Below the pieces are notes generated by a model. It saw only the letters and a list, made by a program, of their open reading frames with translations. It ran no database searches and had not been told where the DNA came from. From Eremophila alpestris peregrina (lineage: Eukaryota > Chordata > Aves > Passeriformes > Alaudidae): a DNA stretch of 64,000 nt. Below are positions 25,801 through 39,681 of this stretch, one piece after another. The stretch spans positions 677,228 to 741,227 of the forward strand of contig WMCF01000110.1 in NCBI GenBank assembly GCA_009792885.1, written 5' to 3'. Both the position numbers and the translations under genes were made by a program. Every line of letters starts with the position of its first letter. Within the stretch, counting starts at the first letter, position 1.

Positions 25801-26775
25801 CAATAGTAGAATTCAGCCTTGGTAGTTACTAATACACCACACAGACACAATAACACCCTGTGTACTGCATAAAGGAATCACTTGTAGCCTGCCTCCATTA
25901 CAAAGAGCAGAGGGGGCCAACATGCAAGAAGACAAAATGCTTTACAAAGGGGAAGGAGACCAGAAGAGTTGATGTACCCAAATACAAGGACCTTGATTCT
26001 TTTTGGAGTGATTTAAGTCCCTTTCCATCAATTATCATCCTTTGTCTCCAGAATCTTATCACAAGCAGCATCACAGGAACTGAACAAAACAATACTCAGG
26101 CTCAAATAACCCTGTGAACTGCACTGACGTTTCCACACCCTATTGCCATGTTTGACCAGGTTACTCAGGTTAAAGAAAAAAACAAAAAAAAAAACCAAAA
26201 TGTAAAAAAAACTTTGTACAGAACAACAACACACATTCTTGTTTTAAATAACATGCTCAACCCTTCCTGGTGTTTCTTCTACTCTGTAGCACTGCTGATA
26301 TCTCGCACTGTAATACCAAAACGGATATTAAAACCTGCAGTACAGCAGAAGATTGACTTTCTCTAATTTGACAGCTTTTCAAATGAAAAGTTTCTGCTTT
26401 GCAGGGTTCTCAACAGGTTTATTTTTGAGTAAATTAGACCCTGTCCTTTTTAATTCCAGTCTTCCATAGTCTCTTGGTGAAATTTGAGTTTCAGAACAAT
26501 TATAAATTTTAAAATGTATATATCTGCAGAAATGCTCTGCAGCTAAGATTTTTCAGTGAAATAAATTATGTCTACCGATTTATTTTTACTGCTCTGAACC
26601 AGAGTAATAAACTTTTCTGTCTTACTGATATGTGAAGTTTTGAGGGCACATGAAATCATTGAAAAACATCCTTTTTTTTCATTCATTCACACTAGGTATG
26701 TGACATTTCATGGTAATTCTTGACAGAACACTACAGTCATTGCTTATCTTAAAATAAATTAAAAAACATGTGGAA

Positions 26776-26794
26776 AGAAAAAAAAAAAAAAAGG
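26776..26794. repeat. A homopolymer tract
   Basis: An uninterrupted run of about 17 A lies within the 26.4 kb intron, with a second run of about 12 A near 26883-26894. Neither is attached to a recognisable retrocopy. Confidence 0.75.
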
Positions 26795-27087
26795 ACCTTA
26801 GGAAAGTCAGCTATTTTTGACAGTAAGTTAGTTTCTGTGAAACAAAGCCTTGTCTTTCAGAAAGTGTTTATGATCCATGAGGAAAAAAAAAAAAGTATAT
26901 CCTTGGGCTAAAATGTTTATTGGCACCTAGGAGTCTGAAGAGAGCAAGTCAGGCCTGTGGTTTTTTGAGGGCACTTTATCATTGCCTGCATTCTCAAAGG
27001 GATCGGTGAATGAATAGAGCTGGATTACTCAGCCTTCTATTCCACGCCTATTCCTCTCCATTTTCCTTGGCAAGACTGAGCGCCAAG

Positions 27088-27097
27088 CTATTTTTAG
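27088..27097. promoter_or_regulatory. Consensus MEF2 binding site
   Basis: CTATTTTTAG is a perfect match to the MEF2 consensus YTA(A/T)4TAR. It lies in the 26.4 kb intron of MEF2C itself, in a modestly GC-richer stretch. MEF2 autoregulation of Mef2c is established in mouse skeletal muscle through a different, upstream element. Occupancy here is unknown, and a 10-mer of this kind is expected by chance a few times in a 64 kb AT-rich window. Confidence 0.3.
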
Positions 27098-28896
27098 TGA
27101 GACAGTGTTCTATTTTAAGACAAATATCAGTTAAGAGACATTGTTAGGAAAGAATTTTAAAAAAGAAAAACACAAGGAGGAGGGAACGAGGTTTCCCATC
27201 TCATATTGTGAAGAAAGCCCTTCAACCTGTAACTTCAGGCATTTCAGCTGCTTCCAATCTTGGAAAAATAAAGAAAATTCAGAGTTCAGGGATTTAAAAA
27301 TAAACCTACCCTCAGGCAAACAGACCAAAATACAACAAGCTGTTACTATGTGAAACAGTGATTACAAAAGCAAGGAACGTTCCCCAGTGACTAGATTGGG
27401 ATAAAACTTTGGAGCTATTAAGGTCTGAGAATGTTACACAGACATGTAAGATATTTCCAGCTCCTTAGCCAGATATATCATATTTTGGCAAAAGAAAGGG
27501 TGGTCTGTGAAATAGACCTTGCTCTAAGAAATACAGCTTTAAGATTCCAATGTGACAAAAAAAGGGAAGAACGAAAAACTTAAAACATGTTTCTATTCTG
27601 CACATATTTTTCACTTCATAGTTTTTTGCAACAATCCATCCAAGAAATTTACTAAGCTATTAAAATATTTAAAAAATAATAACAAAACAAACAAATAAAT
27701 GAAAAATAAAATTACATGATCCTCAAAAAGACTGAAACAGGAGATCTGGATCACCCCCTAAATACACTCAAAAGAAGTTTCCAATGTACCATGTGTTTCA
27801 GAACAATTAACTTTGGATCCATTTTATTTTTTTATGTCCATTCTCTCTTCTTCCACACCTATAAAAGTAGCTCTTCAGTGAGTGGCTTTGCTTTCATTTG
27901 AGGTACATTAGGATCACAAGCTATGTTTCATGTTAACCAACTCCTTGCTGAAATAAATCATAATGGTTTTTTTTTTTGAGATAAAACAAAATTTAAAAAA
28001 CTCATCATGCAACTTTCTCTTAGCTGCATTTTTTTCACATACTGAATTAATTTGAAATATAAGAAACCCTCTACTTTTCTTCTTCTAGATTGCATAGCAA
28101 CTAAAGTCTCTGACTTATTAAATGCAGAGTAACAAGGAGATGTGGAATTATCAAGGAGAGCTTGAAAATAGCCTGGGAAGATAAAGAGTCAAAAATCTCA
28201 TGAGGATAAGTGGGAGGAAGGGAATAAATTGCTACCTAATGAGTGTAGTAGAAGGACTACTTTGGACACTCTCACTGACTAGAACAGCAGTTCCACTGAG
28301 TTACTTCTTTGGATAGAATAGAATTGCCATACACAGTTTTCCAGCTTTGAAGTTTTTCTTGTGGTTGTGTAATAGCTATGTACATGAATTCCAAATTGAT
28401 GGAATAATAAGATTATTAATAAGATTAGGTAAGAATGTCAGCTTTTGTTAAGAAAAGTTGTATTTCTAAAACAATTACTTAAAATTTGAAATCAAGATTG
28501 ATAAAATGGACAGACTTATAGTCTTTTGAAACCAAGATTTTTTCCCTCTGAGATTTTTTTTAACCAGTCATGGTTAGAAAAAACACAGGAAAAACTCATT
28601 ATTTTTGAAACATGTTTTTCAAGGGTTCAGTACTCAGTTGGCAAACAAAGAGGGAAGGGAAAATGCTGAAGATCTTGAATTCAGTCCTATAGTTTTGTCA
28701 TACATTATGTTGGCAATAGTGGTTTGGCTTGTATTTTCTTAAAATGAAAAAAGACAAGGCATTTAAAAAGCCTAAATAGTAATCCAAAGGGAATTTTTTG
28801 GCCAGTTGACTCTTTCAAAATATCTGTCCTGTTAAACTGGTAACACTAGCTGGTTTTTGAGCAACTGGTCTTCAACCAATTTACAAAGGAAATCAA

Positions 28897-29050
28897 TAAT
28901 GCTATCCCCATGTCACAGATAGTGAAACCGAGGCATTAAGAGGAAACGTGACTTATCCAAGGTCACAAAACAGTATTTGGCAAAGCTATTAATAAAACCC
29001 AAGTCTCATGAGTCCTAGTCCAGGGCAGTATCCGATACACTGTACTGTCT
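28897..29050 (+). mobile_element. MIR-family SINE (ancient)
   Basis: The segment follows the MIR consensus closely: TATCCCCATGTCACAGATAG, then GAAACCGAGGCATTAAGAGG, GTGACTTATCCAAGGTCACA, a CCCAAGTCTCATGAGTCC stretch, and a final ACACTGTACTG. These correspond to the conserved MIR core (CCCATTTTACAGATGAGGAA, GTGACTTGCCCAAGGTCACA) and its 3' part. MIR is a tRNA-derived SINE that was active before amniote lineages split, so copies in birds are very old and usually hard to recognise. The 5' tRNA-like promoter part is not evident. Orientation is antisense to MEF2C. Confidence 0.85.
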
Positions 29051-29888
29051 TTAGATCACCCTGAATAACCTTTCTTACATACAGGCTTATTTTCCATACT
29101 GTCCCAGATCTTCAGCCCACGTTAGCTGAAAGAAATCCCCTGATTTCAGCAGCTCAAGAGCTGACCTGATGTGTATTTCACAGCTTGTTTATATGCAATT
29201 TTATGTTATGATGACAAGAGAGAAGAAAATATACTTATTACATTAAACAAGCAACAACAGTTGCCTTACTTTTCCTAAAAAGAGAGCATTTAGAGAGTAC
29301 TATGGGCTTATTTACTACAAATATACAGATAAGAGTCTTAATTGATATGAAGAGGCTTTCAGGATCTAATTAACCTCCTAGCTAGTCATTAGCTCTCTGA
29401 CCTTTAGAAATAATTGACAGAAGAAAATTTCTTTTCTCTTTATTTCATTCAGAACTGCCACGTCAAGTGACTAATCCTAATGTGCTATAGGACCCACAGC
29501 ACATCTGTAAGGATTTATGGGATAATGTGCGGTAAGTCCATGAGCAAAACAGTGGCTTTTCTCTCTGACACAAAGACTGCCCATGGCCACCTGAGCGCCA
29601 TTCTCATAAACTCCAGCCTTCTACTACAGTGCTAAAACTGTAGTAAGTTTTACCTCTCCCTCAAGGAGATTTAAAAGTATGCCAATTAACATGTTGTGTC
29701 TGGCCATAACAAAACCAACAGGATTTTCAGTTCAAACTAGCTTTTCTACAAATCTGTGGAAGAGTGAATTTCTATCACTACTTGTATGTCTTCATTAGAT
29801 ACATTTTTTTCAGAGTAACAATAGTTTCTTATAACCAGCAAAAAAAACACGCAATAAAAAAATTTCTGAATTCCACCACCCTTTAGGG

Positions 29889-29930
29889 CTTGGTATTACT
29901 CTTTGCTATCTTGGTATTATTCCTTGCTAT
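29889..29930. repeat. 21-bp tandem duplication
   Basis: Two adjacent 21-bp units (29889-29909 and 29910-29930), each beginning CTTGGTATTA and ending TTGCTAT, differ at two bases. They are intronic with no known role. Confidence 0.85.
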
Positions 29931-30686
29931 CTTAATACAAAGGTCTGTGAAGATTTCTCCATGTGTTGTAAAACACAAAGGATGAGCAATCTGCTGGCAT
30001 AATTTCACATGTTCAGAACCTCACTTTCTCTTGGGGGAAAATGCAACTGTAAATAGCACACATTTCTTTTGCTATGTTCAGACTGTTCTCCCCACCAAAT
30101 ACAGAAGTCCACTGGAAAAGGGAAAATACTCTGTAAAAGGCCAATTCACCAGCAGGTGCTAGAGAATGAACAGGTGTGACCCTATGCAAAACAAGTTAAA
30201 AGGACAATGCTAGATGCTCATTATCCATGAAAAAGTATATATAATGTATAAATGGTTCAAAATGTGACACATTATTGCAAATTAGAACTACTTTTTAATG
30301 TTGTTTGTTTTGTTTCATTTTTCCCTGGGAAACCTGCAACCCCATCACAATGTCCCTATAATAATTTACCCCCTAGAGTACTTCAGATTAATTCTTGATG
30401 AAGACTTCACTATCTCTAAAAGCAAGAGTTCACCCAGCTCAAGTTTTAAAAACCTTACGTAATTTCCCTGAGAAAGAGGAGGCAAAAGAGGATGGAGGAC
30501 CACCAAATGTAATGGAAAAACTGATCCCTAACAGAGTAAGATGATGTATAAATGAGAAGCCAGATAAAGTTAAGGTTTTATTGAAGCAGAAAGATATGAC
30601 AGTATATTGCAGCAGCTGATACCTTTCTACACATAAAAATCCACGCTGAGGGTCATGAAATCCTTCTAACACTTGATTAAAAAAAT

Positions 30687-30704
30687 GAGAGAGAGAGAGA
30701 GAGA
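30687..30704. repeat. (GA)n microsatellite
   Basis: Nine GA dinucleotides lie within a longer purine-rich stretch of the + strand. Confidence 0.85.
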
Positions 30705-32034
30705 AATAAAGGAGAAATTGAAGACACATACCAGAAAAAAATAGATCAAAAAACAGGTAATAAGAGAGAAATTTCAAAAAAGAAACTGAGCTCATGGGAG
30801 AATCTTTTGTAAGGTAATGAAGACCTGCAAAGATCAGACCGATGTGTGTGCATGCATACAAATTAGCAGTTTTATGCAGTGAACTTTGCAAAATTAAGAT
30901 ATTTGGTGGAATGAAGTCTGTGTTTTTTCTCTTCTAGTGATTAGTGGTATGGTAAAGGAGAACTGAGGAGATGGATGAATGTTTGCCTGAAAATGGAAGA
31001 TATATTTAATGGAATGAATTTGAAAGGGCTGACCTAGTAAAAGAACTTGAACTAAAGGTAGTGACCACTGAATCAGCAGATGAAGAGAAGTCAAGTGGAG
31101 AAAGAGGGACATTAATAGCAGCAGGGTCAAAGAAATTGATGGTTTGGGGGTTTAAACAGAGCTGAAAGATAAAGTAGTGAGCAATTTGTGGAGGAATAAT
31201 TTATGTGCACACAGAGTAAGGATCAGTGTATTAAACTCAGTATACCAGAAACTGAATCAAAACCAGGAGTGAAAACTCACTAGAGGTCTTCTAAAGCTGA
31301 GACAGTAGCTGATGTTTTGACATAAAAGAAATCAGAAGGAAAGAGGGACAGTGTGAGAGAAAACAGGCAGGAATTTTCACCTTAAATCAGCAAAGGCTTG
31401 ATGGCTCAGCTGAAGAATTTCAGCAGATTTCTGTAACATGGTTAGACTTCTAATTATATTTGTAGCAAAACATTTCCCCATATTCCTGTTCTGAAATCTG
31501 TACCCTTCAATCTAAAGCTGAGGCCCTTCCTGAGCTCCTAACTTCCAGTGTTTAAGAACCGAATTCTTGTTAATCACAAGATTAACAGTGAGATATCACT
31601 AAAATAAGTTGTATTACATCAATTTCTATTTTATAGAAACAAGGAAAGGATTGGGCCTCATTTCTAATAAATTCAGAGAATGCATAATGCATGTACTTGA
31701 CTGTTGTAAAATGCTGACATTTCTTCTTATTGCCAAAAGTAAGTTATTGTCTAGTCTTATACAATTATACTGAATATATTATTGTTGGAAATTACATAAA
31801 AACTTGGAGGTTAGCATAAAGATGAAATGTTATATTTCTCCTCTGTGTTGAATGAACTCACCAGAGCTTCTGCTGTTCCTTAAAACAAATTACTAAATCC
31901 AGCAACTTATGCTCACTTTTTAACGGAAGGAAAATTCAATGAATGACTGTGGTATGAGTAGTTTGGTGGGTGAGGACATTTCAAATTTAAGAATCCAGTT
32001 AATGATAAACAGAAGTCTCAGAATGTACCTTTCT

Positions 32035-32089
32035 TTTTTGTTTGATTGGTTTGTTTTGTTGGCTTTTTTTGTTTGGTTTGTTTGTTTCC
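32035..32089. repeat. TTTG-rich simple repeat
   Basis: An imperfect run of TTTG, TTTTG and GGTTTG units in the 26.4 kb intron. The short overlapping frames across it are low-complexity. Confidence 0.8.
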
Positions 32090-33263
32090 CAGAATTAATG
32101 TGTATCTCCACACAGATTCTGGTAAGACTCACAATAATTGCCACTGTTGCTTGAAATGGATGGAGATAGTGAGAGTTGAATGCACATATTTTCTGCCTCA
32201 TGAGTACAAACTGACTTTTATCAATCCATGTATGTTGTAAGTATATTTACTGTGTCTTAACTGAAACACATTCACCTGGTAGACCATTTTTGTGACCTGA
32301 AAAACTCAGATACATCAAATAGCATGTTAATCAACTCTGTTTTGATGAAGCAACTGGAAACATCATCTCAGTTTTATTTATTACATGTAAATAGAATTTC
32401 TACATATGTAAAGAAAGTAAGAGCTATTTGTTTAAATCATTAGAGCAGAAAAACTCAAAGAAGAGCAGTAACTAACTGGCCTTTACAATTCTCTAACTAT
32501 TGGCATGCTATTTTTTATCACAATAGATTTATTGAAATCATATACCTCTAAGTTGGATGGAACCAATTTTCTACTAAAAAACAGTGTGATGTGTGTTAGA
32601 TTTATTACCTTGTTTTCTTCTGATACTTTAAGTATCAAGTTATGGCCTGAAGACTCACTTTTTCAGAAATGCTAAATAAAATTAATCCCAGTAATTACAT
32701 TGGAAACATTTGCTTAATAAAATTAACAGCTTTGGTCAGATCTACATGAAAAGTTATGTAATTTTTCTATTTGAATAGCAGTGGTGTAACTCAAAAGTAA
32801 TTAACTCCATATTAGAGAGCTGTTCTTACAATTTTATTTGAATATAGATAGTTCAAAGAAGTGACACCACACGTTAATGACTGATAACACAGTTCTACCA
32901 TGACTTAAAAGTAACTAAATAGTTAATATTATGCTGAATATGAATAGAAATTAGGATTCTAAATTAAAGCCCTTTATATGGTTGACAGTTATATTTCAAA
33001 TTTTCATAGGTATGCCTAAAAAATTTTCTTTCTCGAATACTATGCAGATATCTATGAGCACAGCTCTGCCTTTTTCTTATGCTGAAATATAGTTATAGAA
33101 TAGACATTTAGTAGAAAATGCTCAGATTTGATAATACTGTCCTATTCTCAGCTGCTGATGATTGCTTTGGGAGAACAAGATGAAAAAATTTTAAGTGTGA
33201 AATCTAGCAGTCTAAAACGGAAAAGAAGATGGACTTCTTACAAGGAAAATGTAATGCAGTCAG

Positions 33264-33281
33264 TTTAATTGATCAATTAAA
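33264..33281. repeat. Perfect 18-bp palindrome
   Basis: TTTAATTGATCAATTAAA equals its own reverse complement, with TGATCA at its centre. It is intronic with no known role. Confidence 0.7.
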
Positions 33282-35536
33282 ATATTTAAATGTGTGGCAA
33301 ATTTATATCCTGTACCAAAAAATATACCAAACTACCCTAAGAGTCAAGCCACTTATCAGATTATATATTTTCATTGGCTCTATTCTCTACTGTTCTTATA
33401 ACTGTGATGTCCATTATCCATTAAAAGCATGATAATATGGAATTCTTGTTCAAAACCTACACACTGGAGAAGGCCTCCTTGGATTCTGAAACTTTACCAG
33501 TACTGATATGGTTTAAGTATTTTTTGTTACAGGCAGAACACAGAAAAATGTAACAGAAAATCAAACTCAGAGCTGACAGAACATTCACTTCACTTGGCTT
33601 TTTTTGTCTATTTAATCCCTTTAAATAATGTTTATTTCAATTACTTGCTTTTATTTTGTTCCTTTTAGAAAAGTGGAAAGAGTTGCCCACCAAACTTTGG
33701 GTTATAGCCAGAAAATTACACATCTGCATGCAAAACTGCTGATCAGCCTATCCAAATTGGCCCACTGTTTATGCAGAAAGGGATTTTGCTGGTGCAGTGA
33801 GTTCTCTTTCTGAAAATTTCAACATTATTTGAAATTTTAAGTTTTCATTTAAATTCCTTGGAAAACCAGAATCAAAACCATGATAAAAAGTATTCATTCA
33901 TTGTAAAGCAAGTAATAAATCCCTGACTGGATTTCCACCTATTTCCACACAAAAGCTTGCAGGAAGGAGTAAAGATATCACAGGAAACTCTTCTGCTAAG
34001 AATATTCTGGCTTTTTGCCACTAAAAGAGGACAGGACTTTATTTTGGGCATAGAATTTTAATTCTTTTGGACAGGACATGGCTTCCTAGATCTAGATGGC
34101 AGGAAAGGCTTCATGTCTGTACAAAAGATTTGAAGTACGAGAGGAAAGAGATGATGGAGAGGAGGAAGAAATCATGCACTTTACTCCCCTTAACTCATTT
34201 AAATTTTTTTCTGCTGTCAGAATATGACCCTCTTCTAATGGGGGAGAGAATCTGGGGGAAATAAGGAGGGAAGCAAAACAGTAACTTCCTAGATACTGAC
34301 ATAAGGATAGACAGAGAAGTGATATATAGTCCTGTGTGCAGTCTTCGCCTATCTAAGGTGGTGCGACTGTGACTCTTTGTAACAAGTTTACCAATCTTGG
34401 TTATGCAGAATTTTTTACCCTTTTCAATACTTTATGTATAAGTAGCTCACTATCTTACACTGCTAGTCTCAAAAACATGACAAACCCTGGTGAAGTTTCC
34501 AAAAGTATCAAAGTCTCATTTCAGACAACATTCGGATCATTCAAGTATTTGAAACTAATTTCATAAAGATCTGGAGTAAAGTAAGTATATACACCAAGAT
34601 ATTCAGGAGTAAATTTTCACTGGTCCTTTAAGATAGGTTGTCATCTTTCTATTACATTTTTAACTGATACCATTTGATCAGTCATGGGCTTTAAAATCAG
34701 AAGCTGTATAGGTCACATAACCCATTTTAACGCTCTCTGTCAGATATCTAAGATGTCAGTGCTTTGCTAATAACAACAAAATAATTGAAGGCATTTCATA
34801 TTTTGCATAGCTTGAATCCAAAAGCAAACTTACTTTTCTGCAAACATTAGAAGCTTAAATTTTAAAATCATAAGTTTAAATTAATAATTTCCAGTAATTG
34901 CAAATAAAAATTGCTCCTTATAATAAAAAAAAATTAAACAGTGTTTCTAGCATTCTGACACAATTGCTTTGATTGTCACTATCATATTATGGTAACATTA
35001 TTCTGTGTGAGTAGCTGATATATTTTTACTGTGCAGATTGTAAATGAACTTTTTTTGCATTTTATTGATACACTCAGTAAACAATCAAAAAGCTAAAAGA
35101 AATCAGCCAAATTCTGCCAGCAAATGGTTCTAAATCTTCTTCCACATCTTTTACAATGTATTTCTAATTCCTTCTGGACAGACAATACAACAACTTTTGG
35201 ATTGTGGAGGCAAAGTATGCAATGTTTTCCAGAGAGCCTGTCCCTGGAAGAGACCAGGAGACAAGCAGGACATTCAGCTGGTAGGAAGTGGTCAAGGCAT
35301 GGAGAGGATTAATGGGTCAAAGTGACAAAGCAGCACAAAAACCTGGACAATATGGAGTCAGAAATCCATTTGCAGAAGTTTCTGCAAGACTCAGAAGGAT
35401 AAAACTGCTCACAAAAGATGTGGATTTCCTGCAGCTTTGGCTTCATCGCCTCCAATGCCCAAGCCAATACACCACTGTCCTGTTCTGCTCTCCTGCTGCT
35501 ATGTCACTTAAGGGTATAATCTGCTCCTCTATCTCA

Positions 35537-35845
<309 letters not shown>

Positions 35846-37468
35846 CTATAATGTGTGACTAATTTGTCTTTGAATTGAACATGCTCAGAAAATCAAAGGA
35901 ATAAACATAAATACAGTTCCAAAGTAGAATATATATGTGTGTTTTATGATTACACAAGGGAGAAATACCTAATTATCACAGTATGAAACGTGAGATACAG
36001 TTAAGGACCATGGGGTGTTTTAATTTAGTGGTGCTGTGAAGTTTTCATACTGCAACTTTAACTTTTAAAGTTCAGATATCCTTTAGACAGCGTACATCTT
36101 TCCCATCAACATTTACAAGGTGCACCTCAGATTAGCAGCTGTAAATACTTTCAACAAGTGTAGTCAATTCTGATTTTTTTTTATTCTGACAGTAATTATC
36201 TTTGATTTCCAGCCTCCCAACTCCTAGCTTTGAAGCAAAGAAATTATTTCATAATTATTTTGTAAGTGCAAAAGAGATACATTGTCATATAAACATGTAA
36301 TACTTTTGAAGAAGTATCTACTGTTAAAAATCCCACTCATGAGAACTGAGAATTACAAAGCAAGAAAGAAGAAAATAGCTGGTGAGCAGCCTTTGAAATA
36401 AACTCTTTTCTGAACACACACATATCATATTTTCGTTCATTTCAAGCAATATGCTAAGGAATATGAACTGGCATTTTTAGTACAAAGGGCTTTAGGTCAT
36501 ATTATAAAGGAAAGAAATAGGGATGTGCTTGCAAGTTCTCAGTAGGCCAGCTGATGCCCCTACATAATGCAAAATTCAGGCAGTATGAAAATTATAATTA
36601 TTCTCTACAAAACCATAATTTTCCACGGGGACTGTTTTGACAATGAAAGACCTGCCCATCAAACAATTTTTTCATCTGCTTTTCTGCACTAGCTCACAAG
36701 TTCCAGTAAGATACGTGACTTGAAATAAGAAATTACTAAGAGCTGTTTAAGTTAATTGTATGGTTGAATTTTCCCTGTCTGTTTCTTCCTATGTGCAATT
36801 TCTGTTAAATAATTTTCACTGACAGGAATTTTTAAGACTGAAATAGTTTTGCTAAGCCTATAACTAATCAAATTTAACACATGGTCAGGGTACTTGGTAT
36901 GTCAAATGCAGGCACACAACCAAGTTTATTGGTTTGCCTGATTCTACATTTGTTGCTACCATCTCTTATATATCCATAAACAGTGGGACCTCTGCACATT
37001 ATTGCTGAGGCAAGAATATTTCTCTGTCTGTGGTTCATACGGCTGCTGCTTCAACTTGTCACACTTCTAATGCAAGTTAATGCTAAGTGCAACCCCAGAC
37101 TACCTTAAAATCCCAACATGTCAGGCCAAGGAAAACGTGTTTTTTTAAGTATTTCTAATCCCTATTTGTTAGACTCTTGCAGAAAGATGAGGCTTTGTGC
37201 CCATGCTGTGAACACTTACACTCCCAAATGCATACCAAATGTAATTCCTTTTCTTTTAATCATTTTAGCCTCTGTCAATATGCTGCTAAGAAAAGATGGA
37301 TTGACATTAAATACAATTATTCAAGCATTTAAAAAAAATCCCAGTTTCTACTTTCTACAGCACTGGTCTCAAGCATGCATAATTGACAGTTTTTTCTAAA
37401 TTTTTTTATCATGGCTTTTGATATTTGGAACAAATAATGAGATAGGTAACATAATCACTCAAATTCAA

Positions 37469-37515
37469 AATAATAATAACAACAACAATAATAACAACAA
37501 CATTATTAATAATAG
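37469..37515. repeat. (AAT/AAC)n trinucleotide repeat
   Basis: Imperfect ATA, AAC and AAT triplets run for about 47 bp. Confidence 0.85.
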
Positions 37516-39661
37516 TAAAATCCTTGTGTTCAAAATACTCCTTTAATGGTTTCTCTGATTAGAGAAAAATGCAATGAAATGGTTGAAAGATACAAATGAT
37601 ACAAATATTTCTATTTGTGTATATATATAAAAGCTTGTTTTAGAAATAATTAATGATACAGGAAAAAAATGTACTAATTTAACACATTTTTCTACATTTA
37701 ACATGCCTTTCAATCAACTTTTTCACCAGTGCTGTAGGTGTAGTATCTCTGCTTTTAGCATACTTTTCAACATTAAAGATCACCACAGTACAAAAATATC
37801 TTTAAAGCCGCTTTTTGTGTTTACCATCAGGAGAAACCCCTTAATATTTTGAAAAACCACCCAGCTGTGCTGCACAGCAGATACTTAACTCATAACACTT
37901 ATCACCAGAGTGATACTGGTTAGTTACTTTTTGTGGATTGTGAAAAAGCTCCACAAATCAGAACAAGAAATAATCTGGATCTTCATTTTTTTTCTTTCTT
38001 ATAGAATCTTAATTGCTCTAAATTTGATTTGGTTTTAATTTCTTGATCTTTCTAAGATTTTCTAAGTCGACCAGATAATGCTTTCTGTAACTGACAATAA
38101 ATGAATTAAAGGCAATTTTATCTACTACTGTTTCACTACTTGTGATTTGGAATTTTAATTTTTGAATGTCGTTCATAGTGGTTTATCTTTACACATACAT
38201 AATCCATATACATAGATGTAAATTTATTATGCTTTTATAAAAGTATACAATAGAGAACTTTTCAAATGTATAGTGAAATATCACGTCAGTAACTTAAAAA
38301 AAATTACAAATACTCTTCAAGCCATTTAAAACAGCAAAAATCACCTTTTTGCACACATTCATCTGTGTGACTATGTAAAGAAGATGAATATATCATATGC
38401 TAAAATACTTTTGTGAGCAATATAAGTAAACAGAATGTTTATTATTTAACTTTATTTGTTCAATTTGTTCACCATTTGCTATGTTAACTATTCTCGTCCA
38501 CACTAAAAGTATTAAAATTAGAAACCATCTAATAAATATTCTCTAAGGCAGCAGATAATATTCTAATATTGAACAAGTTTTGTTGAGTGGTAAAAATTGC
38601 ATAAATTATTTAAAATTTCTGTTCTTTTATCTGGTTGGGAGGCAGTGTGGAACCTGCACTCAAAAATCGCTGATTACACTTGAACTGACTTAGTGCTGAG
38701 AATGAACAAGATAGTCACATTGTCACGAACACAAACTGCAGCTACATCACCGAAAAATTCATGTGTTCACATAGTCTTACAATTTGTGTTCAAAGTGCTC
38801 AGTCTTGGTAGTGTCATATAACAACTGACAATGTCACTTTGTCATTTGACATAAACAACATTAGTGACACTGAAGGAAAACACACATTCAGTGAGAAAAG
38901 TCATCAACATATTTCAAATAATACACCCCCCAAAAAATGCATACACTTTGATATCTCTGTAACATTTAATTTTTTCAGCAGCAAGAATCAAATCACTGCG
39001 TGTTATCTCCTGACAATATTAGTCAACATATGCTTAATGATTCTTGATATCTAAATCACTGCTAATTTTCAGGTTTTTCAATTAACAAATGTACTTCTCT
39101 TTGAAGGATAAGAGATTTGGGAAATCCTTTTTAAGACAGAATATTTTATATTGATAGGGTGAAAACTATGGAAACTTAAAGTGGAGTGGAAAGTGGAACA
39201 GATAGGAGGCCAATATTCAATGGTCTTTAAAACCTTTTAAATATGTGTTTATAAAACATGAGGTTTGCAACAACGATACAATTTCTAAATATTTGTATGA
39301 GATGTTTGAATGCATTCTTTTATATATCTTGCAAAAAGAACAGGGTGTGGAGATCACCAAAATTATTTCTGAATCTTACAAAAAATAATCAAATTCCACC
39401 CCTTTGTATTCATTCAAAGTCCACTAGTCATTTATTTTTGTCTTACAACTATAGTTATTCTACTTATTTAATTTTTATTTATTTATTTTAAATGTAATTG
39501 TCCTCTCAATGAGAATGGTGGTACCGAGAAGGTAAGTTACTAAAGTCTGAAGCAGTTTTGTATTTGAACAAGCATGAATGTTGATAACTTTGTATGGTGT
39601 GAGCTAATCAAGACATTACTTGATTATAAAATACTTACAGTGAAGTAGTCAACTTTCAATT

Positions 39662-39681
39662 ACCTTGATATAAATCAAGGT
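39662..39681. repeat. 8-bp inverted repeat with 4-nt loop
   Basis: ACCTTGAT, ATAA, ATCAAGGT: perfect arms with a four-base loop. It is minor, and could be chance in a sequence this long. Confidence 0.55.

Noticed and set aside
26776..26794. Poly-A runs as tails of processed pseudogenes
   Set aside because: No coding-like sequence precedes the runs and no target-site duplications were seen.
30439..30891. 150-codon hydrophobic frame resembling a membrane protein
   Set aside because: The Phe/Leu/Ser richness is what pyrimidine-rich DNA encodes in any open frame. There is no conserved motif.
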